Positions 53,652-63,024 of a DNA stretch of 64,000 nucleotides are shown here, in pieces. Every line of letters starts with the position of its first letter. Position 1 is the first letter of the stretch. The notes under the pieces were generated by a model. It was not told where the DNA came from. It did not search any database and saw only the letters and a list, made by a program, of their open reading frames with translations. Source of the DNA: Mesorhizobium sp. LMG 17147 (GTDB lineage: Bacteria > Pseudomonadota > Alphaproteobacteria > Rhizobiales > Rhizobiaceae); NCBI RefSeq assembly GCF_024297145.1, contig NZ_JANCTC010000007.1, positions 245,622 through 309,621 on the forward strand. The letters are read 5' to 3'. The position numbers were made by a program, and so were the translations under genes.

Positions 53652-55150
53652 ACCATGTGCGGGATCAAATCGAGTGGCGTGAGCGGCGTTGCCGCGGTGT
53701 TATCAAAGCGAGCGGTCTGCATCCCGTCCTTCAGCACGACGATCGTGTGCGCCAGACCCAGTGCCTCCTCCAGCGTGTCGCCAATCAAGATTACCGCCGC
53801 GCCGCCGGCGCATATTTCGCGGATCAGGGAATACACATCTTCTTTGGCGCCGACATCGAGGCCACGGGTCGGATGGTCGAGCAGGAACAGCCGAGCGCCG
53901 GTGCGATACCAACGGGCAAGCACGACCTTTTGCTGATTGCCGCCGGAAAGGTTGACGCAAGGCGTCGAGCGGTCCGGCGCCTTAATACGCAGCTTGCCCA
54001 TGAGCTCGTTTGTTTTCTTGGCCATTCTAGAGAAATCGAACAGGCCGAACCGTGTCGCCTGGCGCGCAAGCGGCAGAAAAATGTTCTCCTGAACAGACAT
54101 CTCTTCGACGATGCCCTCGATCTTACGCTCACGCGGGACGTAGCCGACCCCGGCTGCGACCGACCGATCCGTCAGGACATTGGTGAGGTCGATCCCATTC
54201 AGCTCGATCGTCCCGCGCTCAACTTTCTCAAGCCCAAATAGGCTGCGGATCAACGGTTCCGAGCCGGCGCCTTCCGTTCCTACCAGTGCCGCCACTTCGC
54301 CTTGATTCAGATCGAAGCTTATATCCTCGAATGCACCAGCTTTTGTGAGGCCCCTGACCTTCAGCGCGATCTGTTTTTCGGGCCGTTGGCGCTCTTCCTG
54401 CTTGTAATAGGAAGCTGCGACCTCGCGGCCGACCATCAGATGATGGATCCGCGACGGCGACGCCTCTGCCTTCTCCATCCGCGAGACTACCGCGCCGTCC
54501 TTCATCACATAGATGGTGTCCGATATCTCGATCACTTCATCCAGACGATGCGAGATGAATACTATGCCGGCGCGTCCGCGAAGCTTGCGGATGACCGAGA
54601 ACAGGATTGTGATCTCGGCCTGTTCCAGCATGGATGTCGGCTCATCGAGCAGAATGCAGAGGTTGCCGGCGACCGCCTCTTCCAGCGTCAACACCTTAGC
54701 CAGCTCCACCATCTGACGCTGAATGAAGGAAAGATCGGCCGTGACCGTATTTGGATCGACCTCCAGACCAACTTTCGCCAATTGCTGGCGTGCCGCGTCA
54801 TTCATGGTCCGCCAGTCGATGCGGCCGAACTTAACGAAACGGGCTTCGTTGCCGAGGAAGATATTCTCGGCAATCGAGATGTTCGGCACGAGCGACTGCT
54901 CTTGGAACACCATGCCTATCCCATGGGTCGCCGCATCCCGCGGGCCGCGCAGAACGCGTTTGGCGCCGTTGATCTCGATCGAGCCGTTGGTGGGCTGGTG
55001 GATGCCGTTCAGCACTTTCATCAGGGTCGACTTGCCCGCGCCGTTCTCCCCAACCAGACCAACGACCTCCCCGACCCGTACAGAAAGCGAGACCTCTTTG
55101 AGGGCCTGAACTCCGTAGAAATTCTTTGTAATGTCGTTGAGCTGAAGCAT
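53648..55150 (-). CDS. Ribose-type sugar ABC transporter ATPase, 500 aa
   Basis: ATG 55150 (MLQLNDITKNFYG) is used; it has GTAGG upstream and the longer frame overlaps the permease. Two ATPase domains in tandem, as in RbsA: first Walker A GLVGENGAGKST (about 32-42), Walker B ILLDEPTSML; second domain with a degenerate Walker A (GTEGAGSEPLI), signature NLSGGNQQKVVLARWY and LDHPTRGLDVGAKED. It energises the permeases for polyol uptake. Confidence 0.93.
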   Translation of the reverse strand: MLQLNDITKNFYGVQALKEVSLSVRVGEVVGLVGENGAGKSTLMKVLNGIHQPTNGSIEINGAKRVLRGPRDAATHGIGMVFQEQSLVPNISIAENIFLGNEARFVKFGRIDWRTMNDAARQQLAKVGLEVDPNTVTADLSFIQRQMVELAKVLTLEEAVAGNLCILLDEPTSMLEQAEITILFSVIRKLRGRAGIVFISHRLDEVIEISDTIYVMKDGAVVSRMEKAEASPSRIHHLMVGREVAASYYKQEERQRPEKQIALKVRGLTKAGAFEDISFDLNQGEVAALVGTEGAGSEPLIRSLFGLEKVERGTIELNGIDLTNVLTDRSVAAGVGYVPRERKIEGIVEEMSVQENIFLPLARQATRFGLFDFSRMAKKTNELMGKLRIKAPDRSTPCVNLSGGNQQKVVLARWYRTGARLFLLDHPTRGLDVGAKEDVYSLIREICAGGAAVILIGDTLEEALGLAHTIVVLKDGMQTARFDNTAATPLTPLDLIPHMV

Positions 55151-55157
55151 GGCGGAC

Positions 55158-56120
55158 CTACTTCGCCACCGCCAGGCCACGGATGGGCTGGTTGAGCAGG
55201 ACGGCGATGATGATCATGATGCCAAGCACGCCCTGCTGCACAAAAGTTGGCAGCCCTAGAATGACCATGCCGTTGTTGAGCACCATCACAATCAGCACGC
55301 CGAGCAACGTCGCCAGGACTCCGCCGCTGCCGCCGGTCAGGGCGGTTCCACCCACGACCACTGCGCTAATGGCCGTGAAGAGTTGGCCTGAACCAACCAG
55401 TGCGCTGGAAGCGCCAAGACGCGCCGAGGCCAGCACCGCGCCTACACCGAAGAAGGCGCCCGCGATCGCGAACACCAATATTCGAACGTGCCTGACATTG
55501 ACACCCGAGGCGACGACCAGTTGTTCGGCGCCGCCCAGCGCCAGCATTCGACGGCCGATCCGCGTGTGGTTCTGGATCACCCAGGCCAACGCCAACATGA
55601 AGGTGGCGACGTAGATGCTAATGGGCAGGTTCAGAATACGCGTCAAGGCGAGCGCGCGAATGCTTTCATCCACAATGCCTACCCGCTCGCCGCCCAGCAT
55701 AATGGTTGCAATGCCGAGGCCGACGAAGCCCATACCGAGGCTCGCCATGAAGGACGGGACCCTCAAATAGGTGTGAATCACACCGATAAGCGCGCCGAAC
55801 AGGGCGGCCGCGGCAATGACAAGCGGCAAAGCGGCCAGGCCAAGATCGAGTCCGGCTCCATTCGCATTCGCTACGCAAGCCGCCAGAATGGCGGAAGCGA
55901 ACGCCATCGATCCCTCTACCGAGAGGTCAATCGATCCCATCAGAATGACAAAGGTTGCGCCAAGCGCCAGCACCAGGGGCGCAGCCGACGCGGCGGCGAT
56001 GCGGATCAAATTGTCGATCGACAGAAAGCGCGGCTCCGCAATAGAGATCGCCACACACAGCCCCGCCAGCACCAATAAGGGCATTACACTGGCAAGGCGG
56101 AGCCTCGTCACGGTCATCAT
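55158..56120 (-). CDS. Ribose-type ABC transporter permease, 320 aa
   Basis: ATG 56120 follows AAGGAACG; ATG 56117 is equivalent. RbsC-like membrane protein with many hydrophobic segments, PSFMASLGMGFVGLGIATIM, GGAEQLVVASGVNVRHVRIL and VVVGGTALTGGSGGVLATLL. It pairs with the other permease, 7 bases before the ATPase start. Same orientation as the binding protein. Confidence 0.92.
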   Translation of the reverse strand: MMTVTRLRLASVMPLLVLAGLCVAISIAEPRFLSIDNLIRIAAASAAPLVLALGATFVILMGSIDLSVEGSMAFASAILAACVANANGAGLDLGLAALPLVIAAAALFGALIGVIHTYLRVPSFMASLGMGFVGLGIATIMLGGERVGIVDESIRALALTRILNLPISIYVATFMLALAWVIQNHTRIGRRMLALGGAEQLVVASGVNVRHVRILVFAIAGAFFGVGAVLASARLGASSALVGSGQLFTAISAVVVGGTALTGGSGGVLATLLGVLIVMVLNNGMVILGLPTFVQQGVLGIMIIIAVLLNQPIRGLAVAK

Positions 56121-56177
56121 CGTTCCTTGAGCTCTGGTGAAGGGCACCGGCGGCGTTGGCGCCGGTGCCTCTCGTTA

Positions 56178-57272
56178 TCAGCTGTATTTGATCTGGCCTG
56201 TCACGCGGCCCCACAGATCGTTCCAGTCAATCGCCGGCGTCGCTTCAACATGTGTTTTCCAATAGTCCTCGACGTCGGACTGCGTGATCATCACGCCGGT
56301 ACCGTAGAACTCACGGTGTTCCTGAGGCTCTTTCGAAGGCACGAACTTGCCCGTGGCGGCCTGGTAGCCAAGCGACAGCGCAATGCCGCCGATCCAGATG
56401 GGATCCCAGTCGACGGTTGCCGCCATTTCCTTGTTGCGGATAGCCTGCACCGCATCCTTGGTTCCGTCGATGCCGGTCACCAGAACCTTGCCGGCGAGGC
56501 CTTCTGCGCGCAGCGCCTCGAGTGCGCCAACGGCCATGCTGTCATTGGCGGCCCAGATGCCTTTGATGTCGCTGCCGAAGCGGGTGATCCACGCACCGAC
56601 GATATTCGTTGCCTTGGTGGAATCCCAGTCCGCGTCCTGGAAATCGAGAAGTTTCACCTTGCCGCCGGTCGCCTCGATCGCCTTCATCAAACCAGCCTTG
56701 CGTTCGATGGCCGGCGTGTTGGAGGCAATGCCTCCGAGCGCGACGATGCCACCTTCTCCGCCAAATGTGTCGAACAGTGATTTTGCTGTCTGCTCGCCCG
56801 CCGGGATGCCGTTGAAAGAGAAATGCGCGACGTAGTTATCGCCGAAATCCCAAGGATGAAGATCGCTCGGCTTGTTCCAAACCGTCACAACATGGCTCTT
56901 GGCGGCGGATACCGCTTCGACGATTGGGCGCGCGTCCGGAGAGTCGTTCGGATCGACGCCGAGAATGGCCTTGTCACCCGCCTTGGCAAGCAAGGCCTTG
57001 ATATCGGCAATGCCCTTCTCGCTATTGCCTTCGGTCACCAGTGCCGAATAACCCTCGCCAACGCTGGAGGCAAAGGCCTCGGCGCCCTTGTTCCACGCAG
57101 CGTGGAAGGCGTTCGACAGTGATCGGATCGAACTGGCCAGCAAGTAAGTCCCGGCGGCCCGGGCAGGCCAGATCCCGGCTGAGACCGCGACCGTTCCTGC
57201 ACCCAGGGCGGAGCCGATTAGAAAGCGGCGACGGTCAATCATCGACCGTTCCATGAAATTGCGAATGAACAT
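56178..57272 (-). CDS. Periplasmic sugar/polyol-binding protein, 364 aa
   Basis: ATG 57272 follows GAGGAGG at eight bases, a strong start. The leader contains the twin-arginine-like DRRRFLIGSALG and an Ala-rich helix, so Tat export is possible. The mature part has the PBP-like ribose-binding fold (SNAFHAAWNKGAEAF, AANDSMAVGALEAL and VTGIDGTKDAV). It precedes the transporter genes, the usual order for strongly expressed binding proteins. The ligand should be a hexitol such as galactitol, altritol or sorbitol. Confidence 0.92.
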   Translation of the reverse strand: MFIRNFMERSMIDRRRFLIGSALGAGTVAVSAGIWPARAAGTYLLASSIRSLSNAFHAAWNKGAEAFASSVGEGYSALVTEGNSEKGIADIKALLAKAGDKAILGVDPNDSPDARPIVEAVSAAKSHVVTVWNKPSDLHPWDFGDNYVAHFSFNGIPAGEQTAKSLFDTFGGEGGIVALGGIASNTPAIERKAGLMKAIEATGGKVKLLDFQDADWDSTKATNIVGAWITRFGSDIKGIWAANDSMAVGALEALRAEGLAGKVLVTGIDGTKDAVQAIRNKEMAATVDWDPIWIGGIALSLGYQAATGKFVPSKEPQEHREFYGTGVMITQSDVEDYWKTHVEATPAIDWNDLWGRVTGQIKYS

Positions 57273-57420
57273 GTTTTGATCCTCCTCATGCTGCGCGTCC
57301 GGGCAGCTTTAGGCGTGAGAACGCATTCGCGCCAAGCCTGGCGCGGCGTCGTTTGATTAGCTCTTTGTGAGGCTTTCCTCCCTCGAAAGAGATCACAACA
57401 AATACCAGTAAGGCTCCAAA

Positions 57421-57459
57421 GGTCAATGGCTAAATGGATTTAGCAAATGGTTTAGCAAA
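57421..57459 (-). promoter_or_regulatory. Promoter -35 and probable LacI-type operator
   Basis: The palindrome GCTAAATGGATTTAGC (57429-57444) is followed by a repeated TTTAGCAAA (57439-57447 and 57451-57459). On the minus strand, TTGACC (57426-57421) can be a -35 box for the binding-protein gene, with a weak -10 about 17 bases on. The sites lie between lacI and the transport operon, as expected for the operator of this LacI-type regulator. Confidence 0.55.
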
Positions 57460-57487
57460 AAATATCTCCAAAAATGCCGTGGCCCGG

Positions 57488-58516
57488 TCAGCGCGAGACA
57501 GCCGTCGCTGCGCCCATCATGGTAGGAATCTCGACCCTCGGATTATGACCGGGCCGATAGTCGTCCAGCAGCGCGAAGCTGGCCGAAACCATCGCCTCGA
57601 CATCCTGGCGCACCATGGTCAGGTCAAAGGGGAGGTGGGCGGCAAACGGGTCCCAGTCGAATGCGCCGATGACCGTCCTGGCGAACTCGCCAGCATTCAA
57701 ACCCGACTCGAAGCGCAAAGCACCCTCCAGACCCGTGATCCCATTGATGAACAGGCTGGATGGCAGACGGCCAAGTCTTCGATAGCGCTCGCCCAGGGCC
57801 TTCTCGGCCACCGCCGGAGAATAGCCCTGACAGTCGAAAGCATCGTCCGGCACGCTGACGCCCCGCTTGGCAAGTGCCTGCCTAAAACCCTCGATGCGCT
57901 CTCTGGTTGAATTGTCGTGACTGACACCGCCAAAGAAGAACCAGTCGTCGACCGGCCTCATCTGGGCTTCCAGCTTGGCCACAAGGATTTCGGTCAACGC
58001 AAAGGCGCCGCCCCTGTTGTCGGATATCACCGAGGGCGCTCCGTCGCCGGGCAAGTCGACATTGATGCATGGAACACCGGCCGCCGCGCACAGCTTATTG
58101 AGTGGATTCGGATCATGCACGCCGGTGATGAAAAGAAACTCTATCTGCTGAGCCAGCAGTACCTCCGTCACACGCATCTCATTGACTGGATCGCGCTGCG
58201 TGCTGACGACGATTGGACAAAGGCCGCGGTGTCGCACCTCAGCTTCGAAGGTCTCTGCCAGGCCGGCGAAGAAACGGTTGCGATAATGCGGCAGGATCAT
58301 TCCGCCAAGGCCGGACCGGGATAGACGCAAACCACGCGCCTTCAGGTTGGGAGAATACCCCATTTCGGCAGCCAGCCTTAGAATACGGCTTGCGGTGTCG
58401 GGCTTGATCCGATGCTCTTTCCCTCGTCCATTCAAGACCATGCTGACGGCAGTCGGCGAGGCGCCACTGGCTTCAGCTATATCGTAGATCGTAGTCTTGC
58501 GAAGGCCCTTCGACAT
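57488..58516 (-). CDS. LacI-family transcriptional regulator, 342 aa
   Basis: ATG 58516 (MSKGLRKTTIYDIAEASG) is chosen because the LacI HTH starts here; the open frame continues upstream without homology. HTH plus hinge (GASPTAVSMVLNGRGKEHRI, ARGLRLSRSG), then a periplasmic-binding-like effector domain (MRPVDDWFFFGGVSHDNSTR). It is the first gene of the polyol operon's strand and should control it in response to the polyol or its phosphorylated product. Confidence 0.93.
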   Translation of the reverse strand: MSKGLRKTTIYDIAEASGASPTAVSMVLNGRGKEHRIKPDTASRILRLAAEMGYSPNLKARGLRLSRSGLGGMILPHYRNRFFAGLAETFEAEVRHRGLCPIVVSTQRDPVNEMRVTEVLLAQQIEFLFITGVHDPNPLNKLCAAAGVPCINVDLPGDGAPSVISDNRGGAFALTEILVAKLEAQMRPVDDWFFFGGVSHDNSTRERIEGFRQALAKRGVSVPDDAFDCQGYSPAVAEKALGERYRRLGRLPSSLFINGITGLEGALRFESGLNAGEFARTVIGAFDWDPFAAHLPFDLTMVRQDVEAMVSASFALLDDYRPGHNPRVEIPTMMGAATAVSR

Positions 58517-58974
58517 ACTTGTCTTCTGGCATTGTGGCGTTGTGCTAGCTAGCACTTTTTCACGATGATTTCGCCGGTATCGCCGCCCAGACTGGGAGCC
58601 ACTGGATGAACCTTGCCGACGAAGGCAGCAGTCAGATTGTCGAATCTGCCGAGAACACGACGAACGCCCCAGCTGGAAACTGCCGACGGGCAGCAGGCGT
58701 TTCGGCTTCGCGAGATTTTGAACGCCACACAGTCTCGACCAAACCGGCCGGACTAGGTGTGAGCGACTAGGCCGGCTGTTATGACGGCTTTGTGCTCGTT
58801 GCCGACGATCGTACGCAAACGGCAAGGTTTGGCGCTCCTTGTCCTCCATTCCAACCTGCAGCACCTTGTGCAGGCAACACTGCTCGCCGTAGGGCAGACT
58901 GCCGCGCCCTCAATATGCCGGGGTGCCGGGGACTGTCCGTTATATTAAAAATGCCTTGGCGGCGCGGTGTGAAT
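58517..58974. other. Region upstream of lacI, no supported gene
   Basis: About 460 bases. A plus-strand frame ends in NVRFSDQ at 58995, sharing that octet with the 48385-48618 gene, but no start site is convincing. The lacI promoter should lie near 58540-58600. Confidence 0.35.
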
Positions 58975-59093
58975 GTGAGGTTTTCGGACCAGTAGAACCG
59001 AGCGCGGGCGATCTCAATCGCGCCGTTGGGAGTGATCGGCCGATCCGGCGGTTTGCCAACTGTAAGGACTGCGCCGCTTACCAGACATGAGAC
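58975..59093 (-). repeat. Dispersed repeat, copy 2
   Basis: 119 bases matching copy 1 (48284-48405) on the opposite strand with eight substitutions and a three-base gap. The region 59094-59454 that follows holds a plus-strand open frame (LGRLDGPRDLAWYTIGCAHA and on) that I cannot name. Confidence 0.8.
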
Positions 59094-59454
59094 GTGGCAG
59101 ATGGCGAGCCTCGGTCGCCTGGATGGTCCGCGCGATCTGGCCTGGTACACGATTGGTTGCGCGCATGCAGGACGCGCCGAGGAGGCGAGGCGGCTTGCTG
59201 CAGACTTTGTGGAGGCGGCGCGGGCCGCTTGGCGGCGCGACAAAGGCGCTGGGCCTGCAGAGTTCGGCTCCTGGTTTCTGGATGCGACATTGCTCGCCCG
59301 GCGCGAGGATTGCGAATATTTGCGGCTGGGACTGAGGGATGCGGGGCTCGCTGTCTTAGACTTGCACTTGCGCTCGCTTTCAAGATCAAGCCTGTCAATG
59401 ACCGTGGAATCCGGTCCCCGCATTTCGCGTAAAAGGGAACCCCGGTTTAGGGTG

Positions 59455-59642
59455 ATGATGGGCACGCCGGTGAGCGCCTTCCTGTCGCAGTTCGGGCTCG
59501 ACACGCTGCGCCAGCTGCCCGATTTCGAGGCGCTTGAGCACGAGGGCTGCTGTCGAAGGAGAAGCTGCGGGCGGGCGATATTCCAGCCGGGTTGGCGAGC
59601 AGGGAGAGCGCGGACGATATAGTAGAGGACCGGGTGCCGTGA
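59455..59642 (+). pseudogene. ScpB-like C-terminal fragment, frameshifted
   Basis: One frame gives GTPVSAFLSQFGLDTLRQLP and DFEALEHEG; the second gives GLLSKEKLRAGDIPAGLAS and ends at TGA 59640-59642. Together this is the C-terminal end of ScpB-type proteins carried by rhizobial plasmids ('FLSxFGxxTLRDLPDxExLExxGLLSK'). A base is missing near 59546. Only the terminal third of the protein is present. Family call from memory. Confidence 0.6.
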
Positions 59643-59690
59643 GCGGGGCATGGTTGCGTTGCGACCCCAGATCCAGTCGATAACTCAGGA

Positions 59691-60126
59691 TCAGGACGAC
59701 TGGTCGTGCGCAGCCGGTGATCGGGATCGTGTACCGCGACATTGTGGCCGTCGACAAGATTGGCCGGAAAAATCACCGGGTGGTGCCGCCTGCGTAACGC
59801 AGCGATGGAAACAGGATGCCCCGAAGCCCGACGGTGATGACCATGTCCGCAAGCTTCCACGAAGGCGGAACCTCCTTAACGATGCGAGCCACCTGGCGCC
59901 TGGCACAACCCCACTCCCTCCACGCGCGGTCCCAGGTGTCCGGGGTCGAATCCCTGCGAAGGTCGGCCACCTCGGCGAGCGTGACCTTGTAAGCGGCATG
60001 GGTGGCTGGCGGGATGATGCCCGCAGCCTGCCTGTATTCTCGAGCGCCGTCTGGGTCTAAGGGCGCGCCGCAAGCTCTTGGCACGCCCTCACCATAATCC
60101 TCCGGCCTCCGCCGGACTACGAACAC
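59691..60126 (-). pseudogene. RES-domain toxin relic
   Basis: Minus-strand frame one gives PPATHAAYKVTLAEVADLRR, then WKLADMVITVGLRGILFPSL and RYAGGT. Frame two continues VIFPANLVDGHNVAVHDPDH. A third frame near 59700 ends in HDQSS. Combined they match the C-terminal two-thirds of RES proteins, whose end reads 'GLRGILFPSxRxxGGTNLVxF...VHDPxxxLP.DQSSW'. At least two frameshifts and no N-terminal half. RES toxins degrade NAD and pair with an Xre antitoxin; none is adjacent. Confidence 0.65.
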
Positions 60127-60137
60127 GAGGTCTCTTG

Positions 60138-60682
60138 ATGATTTTGCCCACCGGTACGAAAGTAACTGCCGCTGATGGCGAGACGCTTCCCAAAATCGGC
60201 GACAGGATCACCGACAAATCAGCACCGCCCGATGACAGCGCCGTCCGCGAATGGATTGGGCTCGAGGCGTTCGAGCATTGGGCCGGGCTTCGGAACTGGA
60301 TCGACGAATTCTATCCTGGAGTTTTCGCGCCGGATTGGCTCTACGGCACGGTGGCAAGAACCGCGTTTGGTCCTTGCGCTACAATAAGAGTAAGTCGTTC
60401 TGCACCTTGGTGCCGGAATACCGGCTGTTTTCGGTCGTGGTCATGGGGGAGCAGCACGAGAGAAGTTTGAGGAGCGGCGTTATGTCTAGCGCGCAATTGG
60501 TAAGCTCTACGGATGAAGCCAAAACATACATCGACGGAAAATGGCTGACGATTGCCATCTCATCGGCAGATGATCTGCATGATGTGACGGAGCTTCTGAC
60601 TGTGAAGCGCCCGCCACATGTCTCGTCGGCATCACACAGCAATTCAGCATCAAGATCGTCGCGGAAGGCGCCGAGCCGGTAG
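60138..60682 (+). pseudogene. DUF3788-like protein, frameshifted
   Basis: Frame one (ATG 60138) reads GDRITDKSAPPDDSAVREWI and GVFAPDWLYG, then loses homology near 60343-60350. Frame two continues KNRVWSLRYNKSKSFCTLVP and EYRLFSVVVMG. A second disturbance around 60450-60520 breaks the expected link (EKFEERRYV) before DEAKTYIDGKWLTIAISSAD and DDLHDVTELLTVKRPP. The complete series matches the DUF3788 pattern. Function of the family is unknown. Confidence 0.7.
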
Positions 60683-60762
60683 CTAACTGCGTGAGAGATC
60701 GAAAAGACGTTCCACGCCAGCAATTTACCCCGAACCAACAAATCACTGAGGAGACAATTCCC

Positions 60763-61680
60763 ATGAAAGCGATCGTAGTGAAGGACCAGGCTGCAGGAAC
60801 GGCCGGAATGAAGCTGGGGCAGCGGCCCGAACCGCAGGCGGCAATAAACGATGTCGTCGTACAAGTTCATGCGGCGGGATTCGTCAACACCGAACTGGAG
60901 TGGCCTTCGACCTGGGCCGATCGGGCCTTCCATGACCGGACGCCGTCGATCCTCGGCCATGAGCTGGCCGGTGTGGTCACGGCCCTCGGCTACGGCACCA
61001 CGGGGCTTTCAATCGGTCAGCAGGTGTTCGGCCTCGCCGACTGGCATCGCGACGGCACGCTCGCCGAGTATGTCGCCATGGAGGCACGCAATCTCGCGCC
61101 ACTCCCCGGCGACGTCGACTTCACGGTGGGCGCGAGCCTGCCGATCTCCGGCCTGACCGCGTGGCAGGGACTGTTCCAGCATGGCCGCATTCGGGCGGGG
61201 CAGAGCGTTCTGGTGCATGGCGCGGCCGGTGCCGTCGGTTCGATGGTGGCGCAGCTTGCAAGGGAGGCCGGAGCTTATGTCATTGGCACCGGACGCGCCG
61301 CCGACCGCCAGAAGGCGCTCGACTTCGGTGCAAATGAATTCATCGATCTCGGGAATGACACCTTGGAAGAGGTCGGCGGTGTCGATCTGGTGTTCGATGT
61401 CATCGGCGGCGATATTCAGAAACGGTCCGCAACGCTGGTCCGGGCCGGAGGAACGCTTGTGACAGTCGTCGGACCAACGGATATTCGACCTGCAGATGGC
61501 CTGACGGTGGACTTCGTCGTCGAGGCTGATCGAGCCCAGCTTTCGGAGATAGTTCAGCGGATCCGGGATGGACGACTGCGGACGAACATCGGCAAGGTCT
61601 CGAGCATGGATGATGCCGTCGCCACCTTCAACTCAACCGAGCGACGCACGGGAAAGACAGTCATCAGCGTTCGTCCGTAA
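60763..61680 (+). CDS. NADP-dependent oxidoreductase (quinone oxidoreductase-like MDR), 305 aa
   Basis: ATG 60763 follows GAGGAGA; upstream frame residues are not homologous. Medium-chain dehydrogenase without the structural zinc: GroES-like domain (ILGHELAGVVTALGYG), then NAD(P)-binding VHGAAGAVGSMVAQLAREAG and VIGTGRAADRQKALDFGA. Length 305 aa is normal for zinc-less quinone oxidoreductase-type enzymes, which reduce enones or quinones. Alone in its stretch of relics; substrate unknown. Confidence 0.9.
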   Translation: MKAIVVKDQAAGTAGMKLGQRPEPQAAINDVVVQVHAAGFVNTELEWPSTWADRAFHDRTPSILGHELAGVVTALGYGTTGLSIGQQVFGLADWHRDGTLAEYVAMEARNLAPLPGDVDFTVGASLPISGLTAWQGLFQHGRIRAGQSVLVHGAAGAVGSMVAQLAREAGAYVIGTGRAADRQKALDFGANEFIDLGNDTLEEVGGVDLVFDVIGGDIQKRSATLVRAGGTLVTVVGPTDIRPADGLTVDFVVEADRAQLSEIVQRIRDGRLRTNIGKVSSMDDAVATFNSTERRTGKTVISVRP

Positions 61681-61943
61681 GAACTCGGGGAGAGAGGGCG
61701 GTTCCTCTCTCCTCGTCTACTCCCATCAGCAAGATGCCATCAGCAAGATAATTGCCTCGGCCATGCCGGTCGTCGTCGCTTAGATTCTCCGTGTCGCGAT
61801 CGGTGTATTGGCGCTGTTCCCGTTCATCGCGGACGATTGGCGCGACATCGGCAACCTCTCCTGCACGATTGGTTCCTGGTGACGGTGATAGCGCTGTCGG
61901 CATGTTCGGATTCTCGGCACTAATGCTGTACTGCATGGCGATG

Positions 61944-62174
61944 GTGCCCGGGCGCCGTTGGCGCGACGGTCATGAGCACCACATCCAGGCACGACCGCTT
62001 CGGGACAACCAGACGGTGCTGCTCTTGTGCCCGCCGGGCGAGCCGGGCTACCGTCCGCTCGCCCTGTCCGTTCTGCGCCTCGAGAACGGATGGGTCGCGG
62101 AGGCCATCGACTTCGAGGTGCCGATGAGGTTTTCGGTCCTTGCGCGGTTTCAACAAGGACGGGGTCGAATATAG
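61944..62174 (+). pseudogene. Relic of a SnoaL-like / ECF sigma-factor C-terminal domain
   Basis: The frame reads VLLLCPPGEPGYRPLALSVL, then RLENGWVAEAIDFEVP, followed by 20 non-homologous residues. Such a strand-turn motif closes SnoaL-like domains attached to some ECF sigma factors. No sigma domain is upstream, so only a fragment remains. A short tandem repeat of CATCAGCAAGAT lies near 61725-61750. Low-confidence family call. Confidence 0.4.
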
Positions 62175-62184
62175 GGGAGGTCGG

Positions 62185-62874
62185 ATGAAGGTCGCGACTG
62201 AGCAGGAGTGGCAGGCCGCCCGCAAGGAACTATTGGCGGCCGAGCAGGAGCTGGCGGCGCACGAACAGCGCGTCACCAAGCAGCGGCGGGAGTTGCCCTG
62301 GGTCCCTGTCGAAAAGCACTACACCTTCGCCACCGTCGACGGGCGCAAGTCCTTGCCGGAGCTGTTCGATGGCCGCTCGCAGCTCCTCATCTACCACCTG
62401 ATGTACGGGGAGGACTGGAAGGTGGCGTGCCCGGGCTGCACCTCGGTTGGCGATGGGCTGGGCGGCATGGTCACGCACGTGAACAACCGCGACGTGACGC
62501 TCATCGCGATGTCGCGGGCGCCGCTGGAGAAGCTGGTGGCGACTAAGGCACAGCGCGGGTGGACGATGCCCTACGTGTCGGGCTATGGCGACGACTTCCT
62601 GTTCGACTACGGCTTCGCGTTCCGCCGGGAGGAGATGTTCGGAATCGTCCGCGATGAGTTCGACATGGGGCAGCTGCTCCGCGAGGCCCCGCAATGGCTG
62701 CAGGACTACCGCGACGACGTCGGTGCGCCGGACCTCCAGTCGGCCGTGTCGGTGAGCGCAGGGTGGAGCGTCTTCGCGATGGAGGACGGAGCGGTCTACA
62801 ACACCTACCGCCGCTATCCACCACTTGTGGGGCCGCCCTACGCGCCGTTGCTCGAGTTCGTGCCAAAGCCGTGA
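62185..62874 (+). CDS. DUF899 family thioredoxin-like protein, 229 aa
   Basis: ATG 62185 follows AGGGGAGG. The protein has the DUF899 core: helical start (EQEWQAARKELLAAEQ), RRELPWVPVEKHYTFATVDG, LIYHLMYGEDWKVACPGCTS with the CxxC, and YGDDFLFDYGFAF. The family has a thioredoxin-like fold with unknown reaction. Complete and intact, unlike most of its neighbours. Confidence 0.9.
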   Translation: MKVATEQEWQAARKELLAAEQELAAHEQRVTKQRRELPWVPVEKHYTFATVDGRKSLPELFDGRSQLLIYHLMYGEDWKVACPGCTSVGDGLGGMVTHVNNRDVTLIAMSRAPLEKLVATKAQRGWTMPYVSGYGDDFLFDYGFAFRREEMFGIVRDEFDMGQLLREAPQWLQDYRDDVGAPDLQSAVSVSAGWSVFAMEDGAVYNTYRRYPPLVGPPYAPLLEFVPKP

Positions 62875-63024
62875 CATCCGCAACTTGCGCGCCTGCCTTG
62901 GCGAAGCGGGCATTCGCCAATAGAGAGCGTGTCATGCAAGCACGTGACCGCTTCTTATCGCGGGGATGTTCCTAAGGCGGAGGCCCTAAAATCAGCCGCG
63001 AGCGAAGAAGACGCAGATGCGGAA

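Noticed and set aside
54302..55195. 297-codon plus-strand frame opposite the sugar ABC ATPase
   Set aside because: Antisense to a two-domain ATPase with complete motifs; no start site.
59094..59454. Plus-strand frame after the repeat copy 2 as a DUF1403-type gene
   Set aside because: Phrases look protein-like (LGRLDGPRDLA) but I could not match them to DUF1403 or another family with confidence.
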